DNA from: DASPHG01 sp963849605
Lineage (GTDB): Bacteria; Actinomycetota; Thermoleophilia; Solirubrobacterales; Thermoleophilaceae
Reading direction: 5' to 3'
Length of the DNA: 64,000 bases
Assembly: GCA_963849605.1 (NCBI GenBank)
Contig: CAWKHX010000017.1
Location: 310,001-374,000, forward strand
In this document: in pieces, positions 1 through 8,747 of the stretch
Layout of the letters: every line of letters begins with the position of its first letter
Numbering within the stretch: position 1 is the first letter of the stretch
The notes under the pieces: generated by a model
The model's input: the letters and a program-made list of their open reading frames with translations, nothing else
Databases searched by the model: none
What the model was told of the DNA's origin: nothing
Position numbers and translations under genes: made by a program

Positions 1-479
1 CGCAGGCGCGCGAGGAAGTCGGCAGTCGCGGCCTCGTAGTAGCCCGCGCCGGAAACGTCCGCACGCGCCAGCTCGTTGCGGATCTCCTTCGCCGCCCGCT
101 CCACCCGCACGGGGTCCTGCCACCAGTGCGGATCGTTCCCGAGCGGGTCCACGAGCGGCAACAGGCCAATTTCGCGCTCAGGATGCTCGGCCACGGCCCA
201 GCGGTCGAGCGCACCGCCCGTCCACACGACGAGGTCGGCGGCGCGCAGCTCCGCGCGCGCCTCCGCGTCCGGTCGCCACTCGTGCGGGTCCGCTCCGGGC
301 GGCAAGAGCGTGGTCACCCTCACCCTGCGGCCACCGGCGTTGTGGACGATGTCGGCGACCGGCGCCAGCGTCGCGGCCACCTCCACGGTGCCCTCGCCGC
401 GGCTCGCGCGGTCGCTCCCGCACCCGCTGGCGAGGGCGACCGCGGCGGCCAGGCAGGCGAGTGCGGGGAGCCGACTCAT
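1..479 (-). CDS. Zn/Mn-type ABC transporter substrate-binding lipoprotein, partial
   Basis: Read from the ATG at 479, the minus strand gives about 159 residues that stay open to the window edge, so the C-terminal part is missing. The N-terminus is a signal peptide ending in a lipobox (LASGC, Cys20), so the protein should be lipid-anchored outside the membrane. ATLAPVADIVHNAGG, LPPGADPHEWRPDAEA and NDPHWWQDP are typical of the cluster A-I solute-binding family (ZnuA/TroA/MntC), in which His residues in the DPHEW and following region ligate the metal. The metal itself cannot be told from this part. ATPase and permease genes would be expected beyond position 1. The gene is divergent from the zinc-ribbon protein at 537, with a 57-bp gap. 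Confidence 0.85.
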   Translation of the reverse strand, partial: MSRLPALACLAAAVALASGCGSDRASRGEGTVEVAATLAPVADIVHNAGGRRVRVTTLLPPGADPHEWRPDAEARAELRAADLVVWTGGALDRWAVAEHPEREIGLLPLVDPLGNDPHWWQDPVRVERAAKEIRNELARADVSGAGYYEAATADFLARL

Positions 480-536
480 GCCGGCGATGATTCCAGCCCT
501 CGTGCGGTCTAGTGCTTCCTCTAGCCTCTCGGCCCT

Positions 537-1859
537 GTGAAGCCGAGTCTCGTCAAGCGTGGGCCGATGCGCCGCCGGCTCCGGATATTGCGGCGGCGGC
601 GCGAAGCGATGTTGCTCGACCTCGGCGCGCTCGTGCTCGAGATGCACCGGCACGGCAGGTTCCTGCCCGACAGCCTCCAGCGCCGCGCCGCCGAGGCGGT
701 CGGGACGGACGCGGAGCTGCGAGCCCTGTCGCGCTCGCTCGAGGCGGGCGACGGCAACCCCGACCTCGTCGCGGCGGGCGTCGCGGGCAACTGCAGCCGC
801 TGCGGCGCGCTTCACACGATCGGCTCGGCGTTCTGCTCCCAGTGCGGCAACGAGCTCGCCGGCGGCGTGCTTCCGCGCAAGGCTGCGTTGGGCAGCGACC
901 CCGAGCTCGCCGGCGGCGCTCCCGTGCCGCGCCGCACGGTCGCCGCTCCAGCCGCTGCCGCTCCGGCCGCTGCAGTCGCGGCGCAGAGTGACGATGACGG
1001 CGAGACCGCCGAGGCGACGCAGGTCATCGAGCCGGACGAGACCGAGACGACCGCTGACGCACCGGACGGGCCGGACGAGCCCCAGCCCCCTGAACCGGAG
1101 CCCGCGGCCACGAACGGCGGCTCCGCGCCGCCGCCACCGATCTCGCGCCGCGCTCGCACCACCCGCGTGCGCCAGCGCCTCGACGAGCCTTCGCGCCGCC
1201 CGCAGGCGCTGCCAACCGGACTGCTCGCCGGCATCGCCGCGGGCCTGATCGTGATCGTGGTGGGCATCCTCCTGCTCTCGAGCGGCGACGACTCGGGCGA
1301 CGAGCCGGGCCGCGCGGCACAGGCGCCTGCGCAGAACGAGCCGGAACCGCCGCCGCCCGACGAGGCGCAGTCACCGTCGGGCGCGCCGGCCGATGAGACG
1401 CCGGCGACCCCCGCCGCGCTCGAGCCGGTCACGGACGTCACCGCAACCGCATACGACCCAAGCGGCGACGACTCGGAGCACGACGAGGAGGCGCAGCTCG
1501 CCGTCGACGGTGACGCCGCGACGTCGTGGCCAACCGAGGAGTACGACACGGGCTCGTTCCAGAAGGACGGCGTCGGTCTCGTCCTCGCCCCCGGGGAGCC
1601 CGTGGCCGCGCGTGGGCTCGACATCGAGACCTCCACCCCGGGCTTCGACGTCACGATCTACGGCTCGGACGCCCCCGTCGCTCCGGACTCGATCGACTCC
1701 GGCTGGACCGAGATCGCGAGCGAGGATGCCGTCGAAAACAAGGGACGGATCGACCTCGACTCTGCGGGCAGCGACTTCTCGAACTACCTGATCTGGATCA
1801 CGACCCTCCCCGGCAAGGAGAACAAGGTCGAGATCGACGAAGCGCAGCTGCTGCGCTAG
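537..1859 (+). CDS. Zinc-ribbon, single-pass membrane protein with discoidin-like C-terminal domain
   Basis: 440 residues from a GTG start. Residues 86-103 hold a four-Cys zinc ribbon (CSRCG ... CSQCG). A low-complexity Ala/Pro/Glu linker follows, then one transmembrane segment near 225-246 (LLAGIAAGLIVIVVGILLL), a second acidic linker, and a C-terminal beta-rich domain from about 295 (VTATAYDP ... AVDGDAATSWPTEEYDTG) that resembles the F5/8 type C (discoidin) domain found on actinobacterial kinase-linked cell-surface proteins. The predicted layout is cytoplasmic zinc ribbon, membrane anchor, extracellular ligand-binding domain. A role in sensing or binding at the cell surface is inference; no enzymatic motif is visible. 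The acidic, Pro-rich linkers are typical of this genome's secreted proteins. Confidence 0.75.
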   Translation: MKPSLVKRGPMRRRLRILRRRREAMLLDLGALVLEMHRHGRFLPDSLQRRAAEAVGTDAELRALSRSLEAGDGNPDLVAAGVAGNCSRCGALHTIGSAFCSQCGNELAGGVLPRKAALGSDPELAGGAPVPRRTVAAPAAAAPAAAVAAQSDDDGETAEATQVIEPDETETTADAPDGPDEPQPPEPEPAATNGGSAPPPPISRRARTTRVRQRLDEPSRRPQALPTGLLAGIAAGLIVIVVGILLLSSGDDSGDEPGRAAQAPAQNEPEPPPPDEAQSPSGAPADETPATPAALEPVTDVTATAYDPSGDDSEHDEEAQLAVDGDAATSWPTEEYDTGSFQKDGVGLVLAPGEPVAARGLDIETSTPGFDVTIYGSDAPVAPDSIDSGWTEIASEDAVENKGRIDLDSAGSDFSNYLIWITTLPGKENKVEIDEAQLLR

Positions 1860-2431
1860 CCCGCGATCTCGATCCGCTGCCGGTATGGCGGCATCGACTG
1901 CACCGAGATCACGAGCGCGTGCGTCCCGGCGGGCAGCCCCTCGGTCGATATCTCGAGCCGCCCCGCGCCCGCCGGCACGTGCAACGCGGCCTCGCGCCCT
2001 GCGAGCTCGACCCGTCCCTCTGTCCGCCCGGTGAAGAAGAAGCGCACGATCACGGGCTCGCCCTGCTCGACCCGGGTTGCCCTAGGCGCGGAGAAGCCTC
2101 CCTCCGCGGCGCGGGGCGCCTCGGATTCCTTCCGCAAGTCGAGCTGGGAGCCACCACCAACCGCCTCGGCGACGCCGCGGTCGGCAACCACCGCGACCTC
2201 AAGTTTCGAGCTGCCGCCCTCGTCGTCGCCGGAGACGACGAGGGCGAGCACGACGGCCGCGGCAGCCGCGGTCGCCACCGCCGGGATCGCGATTCGCAGC
2301 GACGGCATGCGCCGCCGCGGGCGCTCGCGCAGCCACTCGGCGGCGCGCTCGTCGAGCGCGCGCGCGAACTCCGGCGTCGGCTCCGCGCGTGTCTCGCGCA
2401 GCTCGCGTCCGATGTCGTCGTGCTCGTTCAC
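1856..2431 (-). CDS. Putative anti-sigma factor, single-pass membrane protein
   Basis: 191 residues from a GTG at 2431 that overlaps the stop of the upstream sigma factor gene by 4 bp (GTGA), which fixes the start and implies translational coupling. The N-terminal 50 residues are charged (NEHDDIGRELRETRAEPTPE) and cytoplasmic, then one membrane segment near 55-75 (IAIPAVATAAAAAVVLALVV), then an extracellular beta-rich domain. Position directly after an ECF sigma gene and this topology make it the likely cognate anti-sigma factor. The zinc-binding HxxxCxxC motif of ZAS-type anti-sigma factors is absent, so the interaction would use a different fold. It ends 4 bp inside the convergent zinc-ribbon gene. 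Confidence 0.7.
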   Translation of the reverse strand: MNEHDDIGRELRETRAEPTPEFARALDERAAEWLRERPRRRMPSLRIAIPAVATAAAAAVVLALVVSGDDEGGSSKLEVAVVADRGVAEAVGGGSQLDLRKESEAPRAAEGGFSAPRATRVEQGEPVIVRFFFTGRTEGRVELAGREAALHVPAGAGRLEISTEGLPAGTHALVISVQSMPPYRQRIEIAG

Positions 2432-2928
2432 GCCATCGCCTCTCGCAGCTTCGCCATCACGCGCGACAGCCGCGTGCCCACGTTGCTCTCGCTGATGTCG
2501 AGCACGGCACCGATCTCCGCACCCGAGAGCCCCGCCTCGAATCTGAGCGCGACCAGCTCGCGCTCGTCCCGCGACAGGTACGCGAGCGCGTCCGCGAGCG
2601 CTGCACGCCGCACCGCGACGTCGGCCGTGGTGTCGCCCTGCGGCGCGCTCCGCTCCTCCGGATCGGCGACCGGTTCGGTACGGCCGCGCCGGCGGAGCTC
2701 GTCGAAGGCCGCGTTGCGCGCGATGCCGAAGAGCCACGCACGCGGGCTGCCGCGCCCGGACCGGTAGGACGACCGCCGCGTGAGCGCGCGCTCGAACGCG
2801 ACCGCGGTGACCTCCTCGGCGCTCGCGCGGTCGCGCAGCATGCCGGCGACATACGCGTACACGTCGTCGCGGCTCGTGCGGTACAGCGACTCGAAGTCGA
2901 TTTCCTCACCGGCCGTTCTACGGGCCAC
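2428..2928 (-). CDS. ECF-family RNA polymerase sigma factor
   Basis: 166 residues, the usual length for an ECF sigma factor. Region 2 spans about 10-80 (FESLYRTSRDDVYAYVAGML ... AWLFGIARNAAFDELRRR), and region 4 about 105-160 with the helix-turn-helix LSGAEIGAVLDISESNVGTR. No sigma region 1.1 or 3 is present. It should direct RNA polymerase to a small regulon under control of the membrane protein encoded immediately downstream, whose start overlaps this stop by 4 bp. The inducing signal and the promoter sequence recognised cannot be read from this window. The start at 2928 is followed at once by a basic stretch; a few residues either way are possible. Confidence 0.92.
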   Translation of the reverse strand: MARRTAGEEIDFESLYRTSRDDVYAYVAGMLRDRASAEEVTAVAFERALTRRSSYRSGRGSPRAWLFGIARNAAFDELRRRGRTEPVADPEERSAPQGDTTADVAVRRAALADALAYLSRDERELVALRFEAGLSGAEIGAVLDISESNVGTRLSRVMAKLREAMA

Positions 2929-2960
2929 GGTGAGGTGTCGTCACACGCGCCCGGAGCGCA

Positions 2961-3413
2961 CTAGCGCGCGGCCCAGGCGTCGGGGTCCTTGGCGAGCTTG
3001 ACGATCTCGCGCGGGAGCGACCCGGATGCGACGTCCGCAACGGTTACATGCTCGAGCACCGCCCGCAGGTTGGCGCGCACGGCAATCCAGACGTCCTCGA
3101 GCGCCTCGGCCGGCCCCGCGTAATGGACCTCCTCGGGCGGCTCGCCTCTGACGTGCGCCAGCGGGCCCTCGACCGCCCGCACGACATCCGCGATCGTGAT
3201 GTCCTCGGGGTCCCGGGCCAGCCAGTAGCCGCCGTCGCGCCCGCGCTGGCTGCGCACGAGCCCCGCGTGACGCATCTCGATCAGGATGTTCTCGAGGAAC
3301 TTGAGCGGGATGTCCTGCGACTGGGAGATGTGGTCGCCCTTCACGGGCCCGTCGGACGTTGCGAGCTCTACGGCCGCCCGCACGGCATAGTCCGCCTTCG
3401 CTGAGATGCGCAC
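2961..3413 (-). CDS. Rrf2-family transcriptional regulator without cluster cysteines
   Basis: 150 residues starting at a GTG (3413) with the family's standard N-terminus RISAKADYAVRAAVELA. A winged helix-turn-helix fills the first 80 residues (HISQSQDIPLKFLENILIEM, then the wing RGRDGGYWLARDPEDI). IscR and NsrR carry three Cys for an iron-sulfur cluster in the C-terminal half; this protein has no Cys at all, so it should belong to the cluster-free branch, closer to CymR in that respect. Target and effector are unknown. The start lies opposite and overlaps the first codons of the divergent membrane-protein gene if that gene begins at 3406, so one of the two starts is probably slightly further in. 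Confidence 0.85.
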   Translation of the reverse strand: MRISAKADYAVRAAVELATSDGPVKGDHISQSQDIPLKFLENILIEMRHAGLVRSQRGRDGGYWLARDPEDITIADVVRAVEGPLAHVRGEPPEEVHYAGPAEALEDVWIAVRANLRAVLEHVTVADVASGSLPREIVKLAKDPDAWAAR

Positions 3414-5031
3414 ATCCCCATTGTCAACTATTTCGCTGACGAAACAAGAAATTGCCGTTGCGGCCCTGCTCGGGGTGGCGCTGGCACTGCTCATGCACTG
3501 GCCGCTGCCCCTCCACATCGGCAGCGACGTGCCGAAGGACCTGGGCGATCCGCTGCCCCAGGCGTGGCAGATCGCCTGGGGCGGCCACGCGCTCCAGCAC
3601 CAGCCGCTCGACTACTGGCAGTCGAACATGTACTGGCCGCTCGAGAACTCGCTCGCGTTCTCGGACGCGCTCGTGGGATACGCGCCGTTCGGGATGATCG
3701 GGGAGGGCTTCGAGGCCGCGATCGCGCGCTACGACCTGCTGTTCCTGTTCGCGTACGCGCTGGCGTTCCTCGGCACCTACCTGCTCGCACGCGAGCTTCG
3801 GCTGAGTCGCCCCGCGGCGGCGGTCGCGGGCGTGGCGTTCGCGTACGCGCCCTGGCGGCTCGAGCAGGACGGCCACATGCACGTGGTCTCGAGCGGCGGC
3901 ATCCCACTCGCGCTCTTCCTGCTCGTGCGCGGCTATCGCCGCGGCAGCGCCCCGACCGTTTTCGTGGGCTGGCTCGTCGCGACATGGCAGCTCGCGCTCG
4001 GGTTCACGCTTGGGCTGATGCTCGCCTACCTGCTGGCGGTCCTGGGAGCGATCCTGCTGTGGAGCTGGCGGCGGAAACGGCCGCCGCGCCGAATCCTTGT
4101 GGCGAGCGCGGCGGGCATGGCGGTCTTCGCCGCGATGGGGATCCTGCTCGCGCTCCCTTACCAGGAGGTGCGCGACGACCATCCCGAGTCCGAGCGGACC
4201 GCGGACACGGTCGCCGCGTTCTCCGGCGGCCCGGAGATGTTCCTGGCAGCGTCGGAGCTGAGCACGGTATGGGGCCCGATCACCGAGCCGGTGCGCGACG
4301 AGCTCGACTTCGTACCCGAGCAGACCCTGTTCCCGGGGCTGCTCGTGCTGGTGCTTGCGGGCTTCGGCCTCTCGCGCGCGTCGCCCTTCTCCAAACGGAT
4401 GCGGATCGGCATGGGCGTCGGCGTGCTCGCGCTGGCCGTGCTCTCGCTCGGCTTCCAGACGCCAGCGCACGGCGTGCCCTACCCGTATCGGGCTCTCTAC
4501 GAGCTCGCCCCCGGCTGGGACGCGATCCGCACGCCCACGCGGCTGAACACGCTGACCTCGCTCGGGCTGGCGCTGCTCGCGGCCGCCGGCGCCCACCGCC
4601 TCGGCGGGCGCCGCGTGGTCGCACTTCTGCTGCCGCTCGTCGTGCTGGTCGAGGGCATGGGCTTCCCGTATCCGCATCCGACGGTCGCGAAGCCGCCGCC
4701 CGGCCTGGCGGAGGCGACGCCCCCGCGCCTGCACCTGCCGATGTACGAGTACGAGTCGCGCCGTTTCCTCGTGTGGTCGACGAACGGCTTCCCCGACATC
4801 GTCAACGGCCGCTCCAGCTTCAAGCCCACCGAGTTCGACCAGCTCGAGCAGATGATGGCCTCGTTCCCGAACCCACAGGTCGTCGCGCACCTGGAGGACC
4901 TCGGCGTCAAGACCGTCGTGCTCCACCCAGACATCGTCGCCGGCACCCCCTGGGAGGACTGGCAGAGCTGGCCGCTGCACGGGACGAGCACCGGTGGAGT
5001 GGTCCTCTACCGGTTGAATACCGGCACATGA
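3406..5031 (+). CDS. Polytopic membrane protein, GT-C glycosyltransferase-like
   Basis: 541 residues with about ten hydrophobic segments from residue 15 onward (IAVAALLGVALALLMHW first). The early extracellular loop WQIAWGGHALQHQPLDYWQS and the later segment GTYLLARELRLSRPAAAVAG resemble the lipid-linked-sugar glycosyltransferases of the GT-C fold. The donor, acceptor and any catalytic Asp pair cannot be assigned with confidence. The ATG at 3406 overlaps the start of the divergent Rrf2 gene by 8 bp; a TTG at 3421 in the same frame would remove the overlap. The stop overlaps the start of the FMN dehydrogenase gene by 4 bp (ATGA), so the two are probably one operon. Confidence 0.65.
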   Translation: MRTSPLSTISLTKQEIAVAALLGVALALLMHWPLPLHIGSDVPKDLGDPLPQAWQIAWGGHALQHQPLDYWQSNMYWPLENSLAFSDALVGYAPFGMIGEGFEAAIARYDLLFLFAYALAFLGTYLLARELRLSRPAAAVAGVAFAYAPWRLEQDGHMHVVSSGGIPLALFLLVRGYRRGSAPTVFVGWLVATWQLALGFTLGLMLAYLLAVLGAILLWSWRRKRPPRRILVASAAGMAVFAAMGILLALPYQEVRDDHPESERTADTVAAFSGGPEMFLAASELSTVWGPITEPVRDELDFVPEQTLFPGLLVLVLAGFGLSRASPFSKRMRIGMGVGVLALAVLSLGFQTPAHGVPYPYRALYELAPGWDAIRTPTRLNTLTSLGLALLAAAGAHRLGGRRVVALLLPLVVLVEGMGFPYPHPTVAKPPPGLAEATPPRLHLPMYEYESRRFLVWSTNGFPDIVNGRSSFKPTEFDQLEQMMASFPNPQVVAHLEDLGVKTVVLHPDIVAGTPWEDWQSWPLHGTSTGGVVLYRLNTGT

Positions 5032-6281
5032 GGGGCGTCGAGCGCCAATCCCAGATTTACGTCGGCGGCGTGAGCGGCCGCCGACCGCGCGTGCCGGTCG
5101 AATTCGCCGAGCTCGAACGCCGCGCCGAGGCGGCCATGAGCGAGAAGGCGTTCGCCTATGTCGCCGCCGGAGCGGGCCTCGAGGAGACGCTGCGGGCGAA
5201 CCGCGAGGCGTTTCGCCGCTGGCAGATCGTGCCGCGGATGCTGCGCGACGTCTCCGAGCGGGACACGAGCGTCGAGCTCTTCGGCCGCCGGATCCCCTAT
5301 CCGATGCTGCTCGCGCCGATCGGCGTGCTCGAGCTGGCCCACCGCGAGGCGGAGCGAGCCGTCGCCCCGGCCGCCGCCGCAACCGGCCTCCCGATGATCT
5401 TCTCCAACCAGGCGTCCACGCCGATGGAGGAGGTCGCGGGGCTCCTGGGCGACAGCCCGCGCTGGTTCCAGCTCTACTGGAGCGTCTCGAACGACCTCGT
5501 CGAGAGCCTCGTCAGCCGCGCCGAGGCGTGCGGATGCGAAGCGATCGTCGTCACGCTCGACACAACCGTCCTTGGCTGGCGCACGCGCGACCTCGAGCTC
5601 GCCTACCTCCCGTTCCTGCGCGGCAAGGGGATCGCGCAGTACACGAGCGACCCCGTCTTCCAGCGGCTGCTCGACGAGGAGCCGCAGCAAGCATTGCCGG
5701 GCGCGGCGCCGCGCCCCGGGCCGGCGGCGCTCGGAACGCTCTTCCAGCTCATCCGCAACTACCCGGAGCGGTTCTCGCCCGGCCGCGCCCGGAAGGCGGT
5801 CGAGCGTTTCATCCAGGTGTACTCGCGCCCATCGCTCTCCTGGGACGACCTGCCGTTCCTGCGCGAGCGGACGAAGCTCCCGATCGTGCTCAAGGGCATC
5901 GTGCACCCCGACGACGCGCGGCGCGCGGTCGACGCCGGCATGGACGGGATCGTCGTCTCGAACCACGGCGGGCGGCAGGTGGACGGCTCCATCGGAACGC
6001 TCGACGCCCTGCCCGGCGTGGCGGAGGCGATCGACGGCCGGATCCCCGTGCTGCTCGACAGCGGCGTGCGGGGCGGCGCCGATGTCTTCAAGGCGCTCGC
6101 GCTCGGGGCGAACGCCGTGCTGATCGGCAGGCCCTATGTGTACGGGCTCGCGGTCGCCGGCGAGGCGGGCGTGCGCGAGGTGCTCAGCAACTTCATGGCC
6201 GACTTCGACCTGACGATGGGACTGGCTGGGTGCGGGTCGGTCGAGTCGATCGATCGCCAAACGCTCGTGCAAGCCGCCTGA
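5028..6281 (+). CDS. FMN-dependent alpha-hydroxy-acid dehydrogenase (L-lactate dehydrogenase/oxidase family)
   Basis: 417 residues. The ATG at 5028 overlaps the previous stop by 4 bp and gives a normal family N-terminus (QSQIYVGGVSGRRPRVPVEF). The FMN TIM barrel runs through the protein: LLAPIGVLELAHREAERAVA, FQLYWSVSNDLVESLV, the Lys of LPIVLKGIVHPDDA, the catalytic His of SNHGGRQVDGSIGTLDALP, and the phosphate-binding end LDSGVRGGADVFKALALGAN and IGRPYVYGLA. The family oxidises L-2-hydroxyacids such as L-lactate, glycolate or mandelate to 2-oxoacids; which substrate applies here is not visible. The last 89 bp overlap antisense with the 3' end of the next gene. Confidence 0.9.
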   Translation: MRGVERQSQIYVGGVSGRRPRVPVEFAELERRAEAAMSEKAFAYVAAGAGLEETLRANREAFRRWQIVPRMLRDVSERDTSVELFGRRIPYPMLLAPIGVLELAHREAERAVAPAAAATGLPMIFSNQASTPMEEVAGLLGDSPRWFQLYWSVSNDLVESLVSRAEACGCEAIVVTLDTTVLGWRTRDLELAYLPFLRGKGIAQYTSDPVFQRLLDEEPQQALPGAAPRPGPAALGTLFQLIRNYPERFSPGRARKAVERFIQVYSRPSLSWDDLPFLRERTKLPIVLKGIVHPDDARRAVDAGMDGIVVSNHGGRQVDGSIGTLDALPGVAEAIDGRIPVLLDSGVRGGADVFKALALGANAVLIGRPYVYGLAVAGEAGVREVLSNFMADFDLTMGLAGCGSVESIDRQTLVQAA

Positions 6282-7902
6282 GCGGCGTCGAGACCGCCAC
6301 GGCGACGAGCCCGGCTGCTGCCGCGGCCGCGATCAGCGGGACGAAGGGGTGGCTCTCCGGGCCGAGGTCGCGCCCGCGGTACTCGGGCAGCGCGACGGCC
6401 AGCACCGCCCACAGCACGATGGCGCCGACGGCCATGGTGCGTTCACGTGATCGCCACTCGACGGGACCTGTCGCGCGCGCGGCGAACACGCCCGCGGCGA
6501 GCAGCGCGGCCAGGAATGGGGAGAGCGCGAGCCACCCGTTGTCGAGCCCGGCGGTGCTCATGACCGTGTGCTCGAACGTCCTGAGCTCGACGATGTGGCC
6601 CCAGTAGCCGATGTCGTCGTTCCCGATCAGCGGCAGCGTCACCGTGGCCGTCGCCATGAGCAGGACCGACGTTGCCGCCAGCCCGAGCGCCGTGGCGGGC
6701 CATCGTCGCCACGCGAGCGCGAGCGGCACGGCGAGGAACGGCAGCACCGGGATCAGGAAGCGCGGGCCGGGCGAGCCGCCGCCGAACGGCAGCCAGTAGC
6801 CCGAGTTGTAGGTCAGGTAGACGAGGAAGAGGCCGCCGATCACGTACGTCTCGGCGCGATGGCCGCGACGGTGGAGGAGGACGAGCCCGACCAGCCCGAG
6901 CGCGAGCACGGGCGCGAGCGTGATCAGCCCCTTGTTCGCGAACAGCAGGTCGAGCGCGATCTGAAAGTCGGGCGGGTCGATGCCGAAGAACCCACTGTCG
7001 TTCAGCCCCACCACGTCGTGCCCTGTGTCGCCCTGAATCGCAACCGCGCCCTTGTACGACGAGTGCGTCACGCTGCCGAACGCCCACAGGTTGTAGGCGA
7101 CCAGGGGCGCTACCCCCACGGCGACGCCGGCGGCATACGCGGCGCCGCGCCTGATCGAGCGGCGCATCGCGTACAGCCCGAGCACGATGCCCGCCAGCGC
7201 GAGCGGGTATTCGGTCACGACGGCGAAGCCCACCAGCGCACCGGCCGCGCCGACGAGCAGAAGCCGTTCGGGCCCGTCCCGCTCGCGCCAGAGCACGGCG
7301 AAGGCCGCGAACGCGAGCATCGCCGACAGGACGTGCGAGAAGAACAGCGTCCCGAACGGGAGGATCAGCGTGCCGGCACCGAGAGCGACGGCCGCCGCCG
7401 TCCCGTACCCCGGCTCGATCCTCTCGACCACGGAGCGCACCAGCAGCAGGAGCACGAGCGCGGGCAGCACCACGCCGATCAGTCCGAGCGCCCAGACCAT
7501 CGGGGTCTCCTCCTCGATCCGCGTGCGCACCCTGTCGGCGCGCTGCGGGTCATCCGAGTAGAGGCCCTTCGACGTTCCCTCCCGCTCCCAGCGCGTCGCG
7601 CCGCCCTCGCGCGCGTTCCGCGAAAGGTCGGCCGACGCCTCGGTGCCGCCCACCGCCGTGAGTGCCCTGTACGCGGGCGCCGTCACCAACGCGAGGCCGG
7701 GCGCCTTGACGGAGTAGAAGTGGCCGTCGTACCAGGACTTGTCCTTCGTCTCCCAGTGCCAGCGGTCGATCTCGGGCTTGCCGTCGGCGAACGCGCGCAC
7801 GAGCGCAAAGTTCGACGTCTCCGCCCAGCCGAGCGAATGCATGATCGTGGCGTAGGCGATCCCGAGACACGCGATCGCGGCCAGCCCGTAGCGGCGCTTC
7901 AC
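6193..7902 (-). CDS. Large polytopic membrane protein, GT-C glycosyltransferase-like
   Basis: 569 residues with about twelve hydrophobic segments. The N-terminus (GLAAIACLGIAYATIMHSL) is a membrane helix, and the first long outside loop contains WYDGHFYSVKAPGLALVTAP, a signature I associate with actinobacterial membrane proteins related to lipid-linked mannosyl/arabinosyl transferases. No donor specificity can be read. The start overlaps the stop of the exonuclease gene by 4 bp (ATGA), so it is co-transcribed with it. The C-terminal tail after the last helix is short, basic and Pro/Ser-rich and overlaps the end of the convergent dehydrogenase gene by 89 bp, so the true stop may differ if that overlap reflects a sequence error. 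Confidence 0.65.
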   Translation of the reverse strand: MKRRYGLAAIACLGIAYATIMHSLGWAETSNFALVRAFADGKPEIDRWHWETKDKSWYDGHFYSVKAPGLALVTAPAYRALTAVGGTEASADLSRNAREGGATRWEREGTSKGLYSDDPQRADRVRTRIEEETPMVWALGLIGVVLPALVLLLLVRSVVERIEPGYGTAAAVALGAGTLILPFGTLFFSHVLSAMLAFAAFAVLWRERDGPERLLLVGAAGALVGFAVVTEYPLALAGIVLGLYAMRRSIRRGAAYAAGVAVGVAPLVAYNLWAFGSVTHSSYKGAVAIQGDTGHDVVGLNDSGFFGIDPPDFQIALDLLFANKGLITLAPVLALGLVGLVLLHRRGHRAETYVIGGLFLVYLTYNSGYWLPFGGGSPGPRFLIPVLPFLAVPLALAWRRWPATALGLAATSVLLMATATVTLPLIGNDDIGYWGHIVELRTFEHTVMSTAGLDNGWLALSPFLAALLAAGVFAARATGPVEWRSRERTMAVGAIVLWAVLAVALPEYRGRDLGPESHPFVPLIAAAAAAGLVAVAVSTPLRRLARAFGDRSTRPTRTQPVPSSGRSRP

Positions 7903-8726
7903 GCGGTCGAGGATGCCAAACGCTCGGCCAGCCGGTTCATCCCGCGCTCACGCACCGCGTCTGCGCCCCCGGCTCGGTCCGTCGCACGGTCAGCCGGGCG
8001 GTCGACGTCGAGCTGCCGGAGCGCCGCCATGTCCTTGTAGATGCGCAGCTGGTCGGCGACCGCCTCGAGCTTGCCCGTGAGCGCGCCCTCCAGCGAGCCG
8101 TACCGGTTGAGGAGGCTTGCGGCCGTCTTCTCCCCCACGCCCTTCGCACCCGGGATCCCGTCGGAGGGATCCCCCCGCAGCGCGATGAAGTCGGGGACGA
8201 GCTCCGGCGGGATGCCGTAGCGCGCCTTGACCTCCGCGGCGTCGACCGGCTGCGCGCCCTTCGAGCCCGTGCGCACGTATAGGACCGTCACGTGATCGTC
8301 CACGCACTGGAACATGTCGCGGTCGCCGGTGAGGATCAGCGTGTCGCCGCCGGCGTCTGTCTCGATCGCCGCGTACGAGCCGAGCAGGTCGTCCGCCTCG
8401 TGGTCGTCGCTCCGTGCCACGTACCAGCCGAGTGCCTCGTAGAGCGCCGGCGCAGCCTCCCACTGCGGCGAGAGCTCGTCGGGCATCGGCGGCCTGTCGG
8501 CGTGGTAGTCGGAGAAGAGCTCGACGCGGTACTCGGCGGCATCGATGCCGAAGCACATGACGACCGCGCGCGGGTCGTGCAGCTCGATCTCGCGCAGCAC
8601 GATGTTGATCGACCCGAGCAGCGCGTTCACCGGCTTACCGTCCGCGTCCGTGATCGACTTCGGCAGCGCGTAGAACGCGCGGTACAGAAGCGACGGAGCA
8701 TCTACGACGAGCAGCGGACGTGCCAC
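7899..8726 (-). CDS. Stand-alone 5'-3' exonuclease (PolA N-terminal/FEN family)
   Basis: 275 residues from a GTG at 8726. Matches the 5' nuclease domain of bacterial DNA polymerase I but lacks polymerase domains: LLVVDAPSLLYRAFYALP with the first metal-binding Asp, HEADDLLGSYA and ILTGDRDMFQCV with the acidic metal cluster, then the helix-hairpin-helix GDPSDGIPGAKGVGEKTAAS. The enzyme should remove 5' flaps and RNA primers from DNA. Stand-alone homologues are common in actinobacteria beside a separate full polymerase. The stop overlaps the next gene by 4 bp. The last 20 residues are low-complexity and may not be conserved. Confidence 0.9.
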   Translation of the reverse strand: MARPLLVVDAPSLLYRAFYALPKSITDADGKPVNALLGSINIVLREIELHDPRAVVMCFGIDAAEYRVELFSDYHADRPPMPDELSPQWEAAPALYEALGWYVARSDDHEADDLLGSYAAIETDAGGDTLILTGDRDMFQCVDDHVTVLYVRTGSKGAQPVDAAEVKARYGIPPELVPDFIALRGDPSDGIPGAKGVGEKTAASLLNRYGSLEGALTGKLEAVADQLRIYKDMAALRQLDVDRPADRATDRAGGADAVRERGMNRLAERLASSTA

Positions 8727-8747
8727 CCGCCGCAGGTTATGCGAGCG

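Noticed and set aside
1856..2431. ZAS-type zinc-binding anti-sigma motif
   Set aside because: No HxxxCxxC in the N-terminal domain.
3424..5382. A 652-codon open frame antisense to the GT-C-like gene
   Set aside because: Arg/Ala/Pro-rich with no domain; high-GC antisense frame of a real membrane protein with clear hydrophobic segments.
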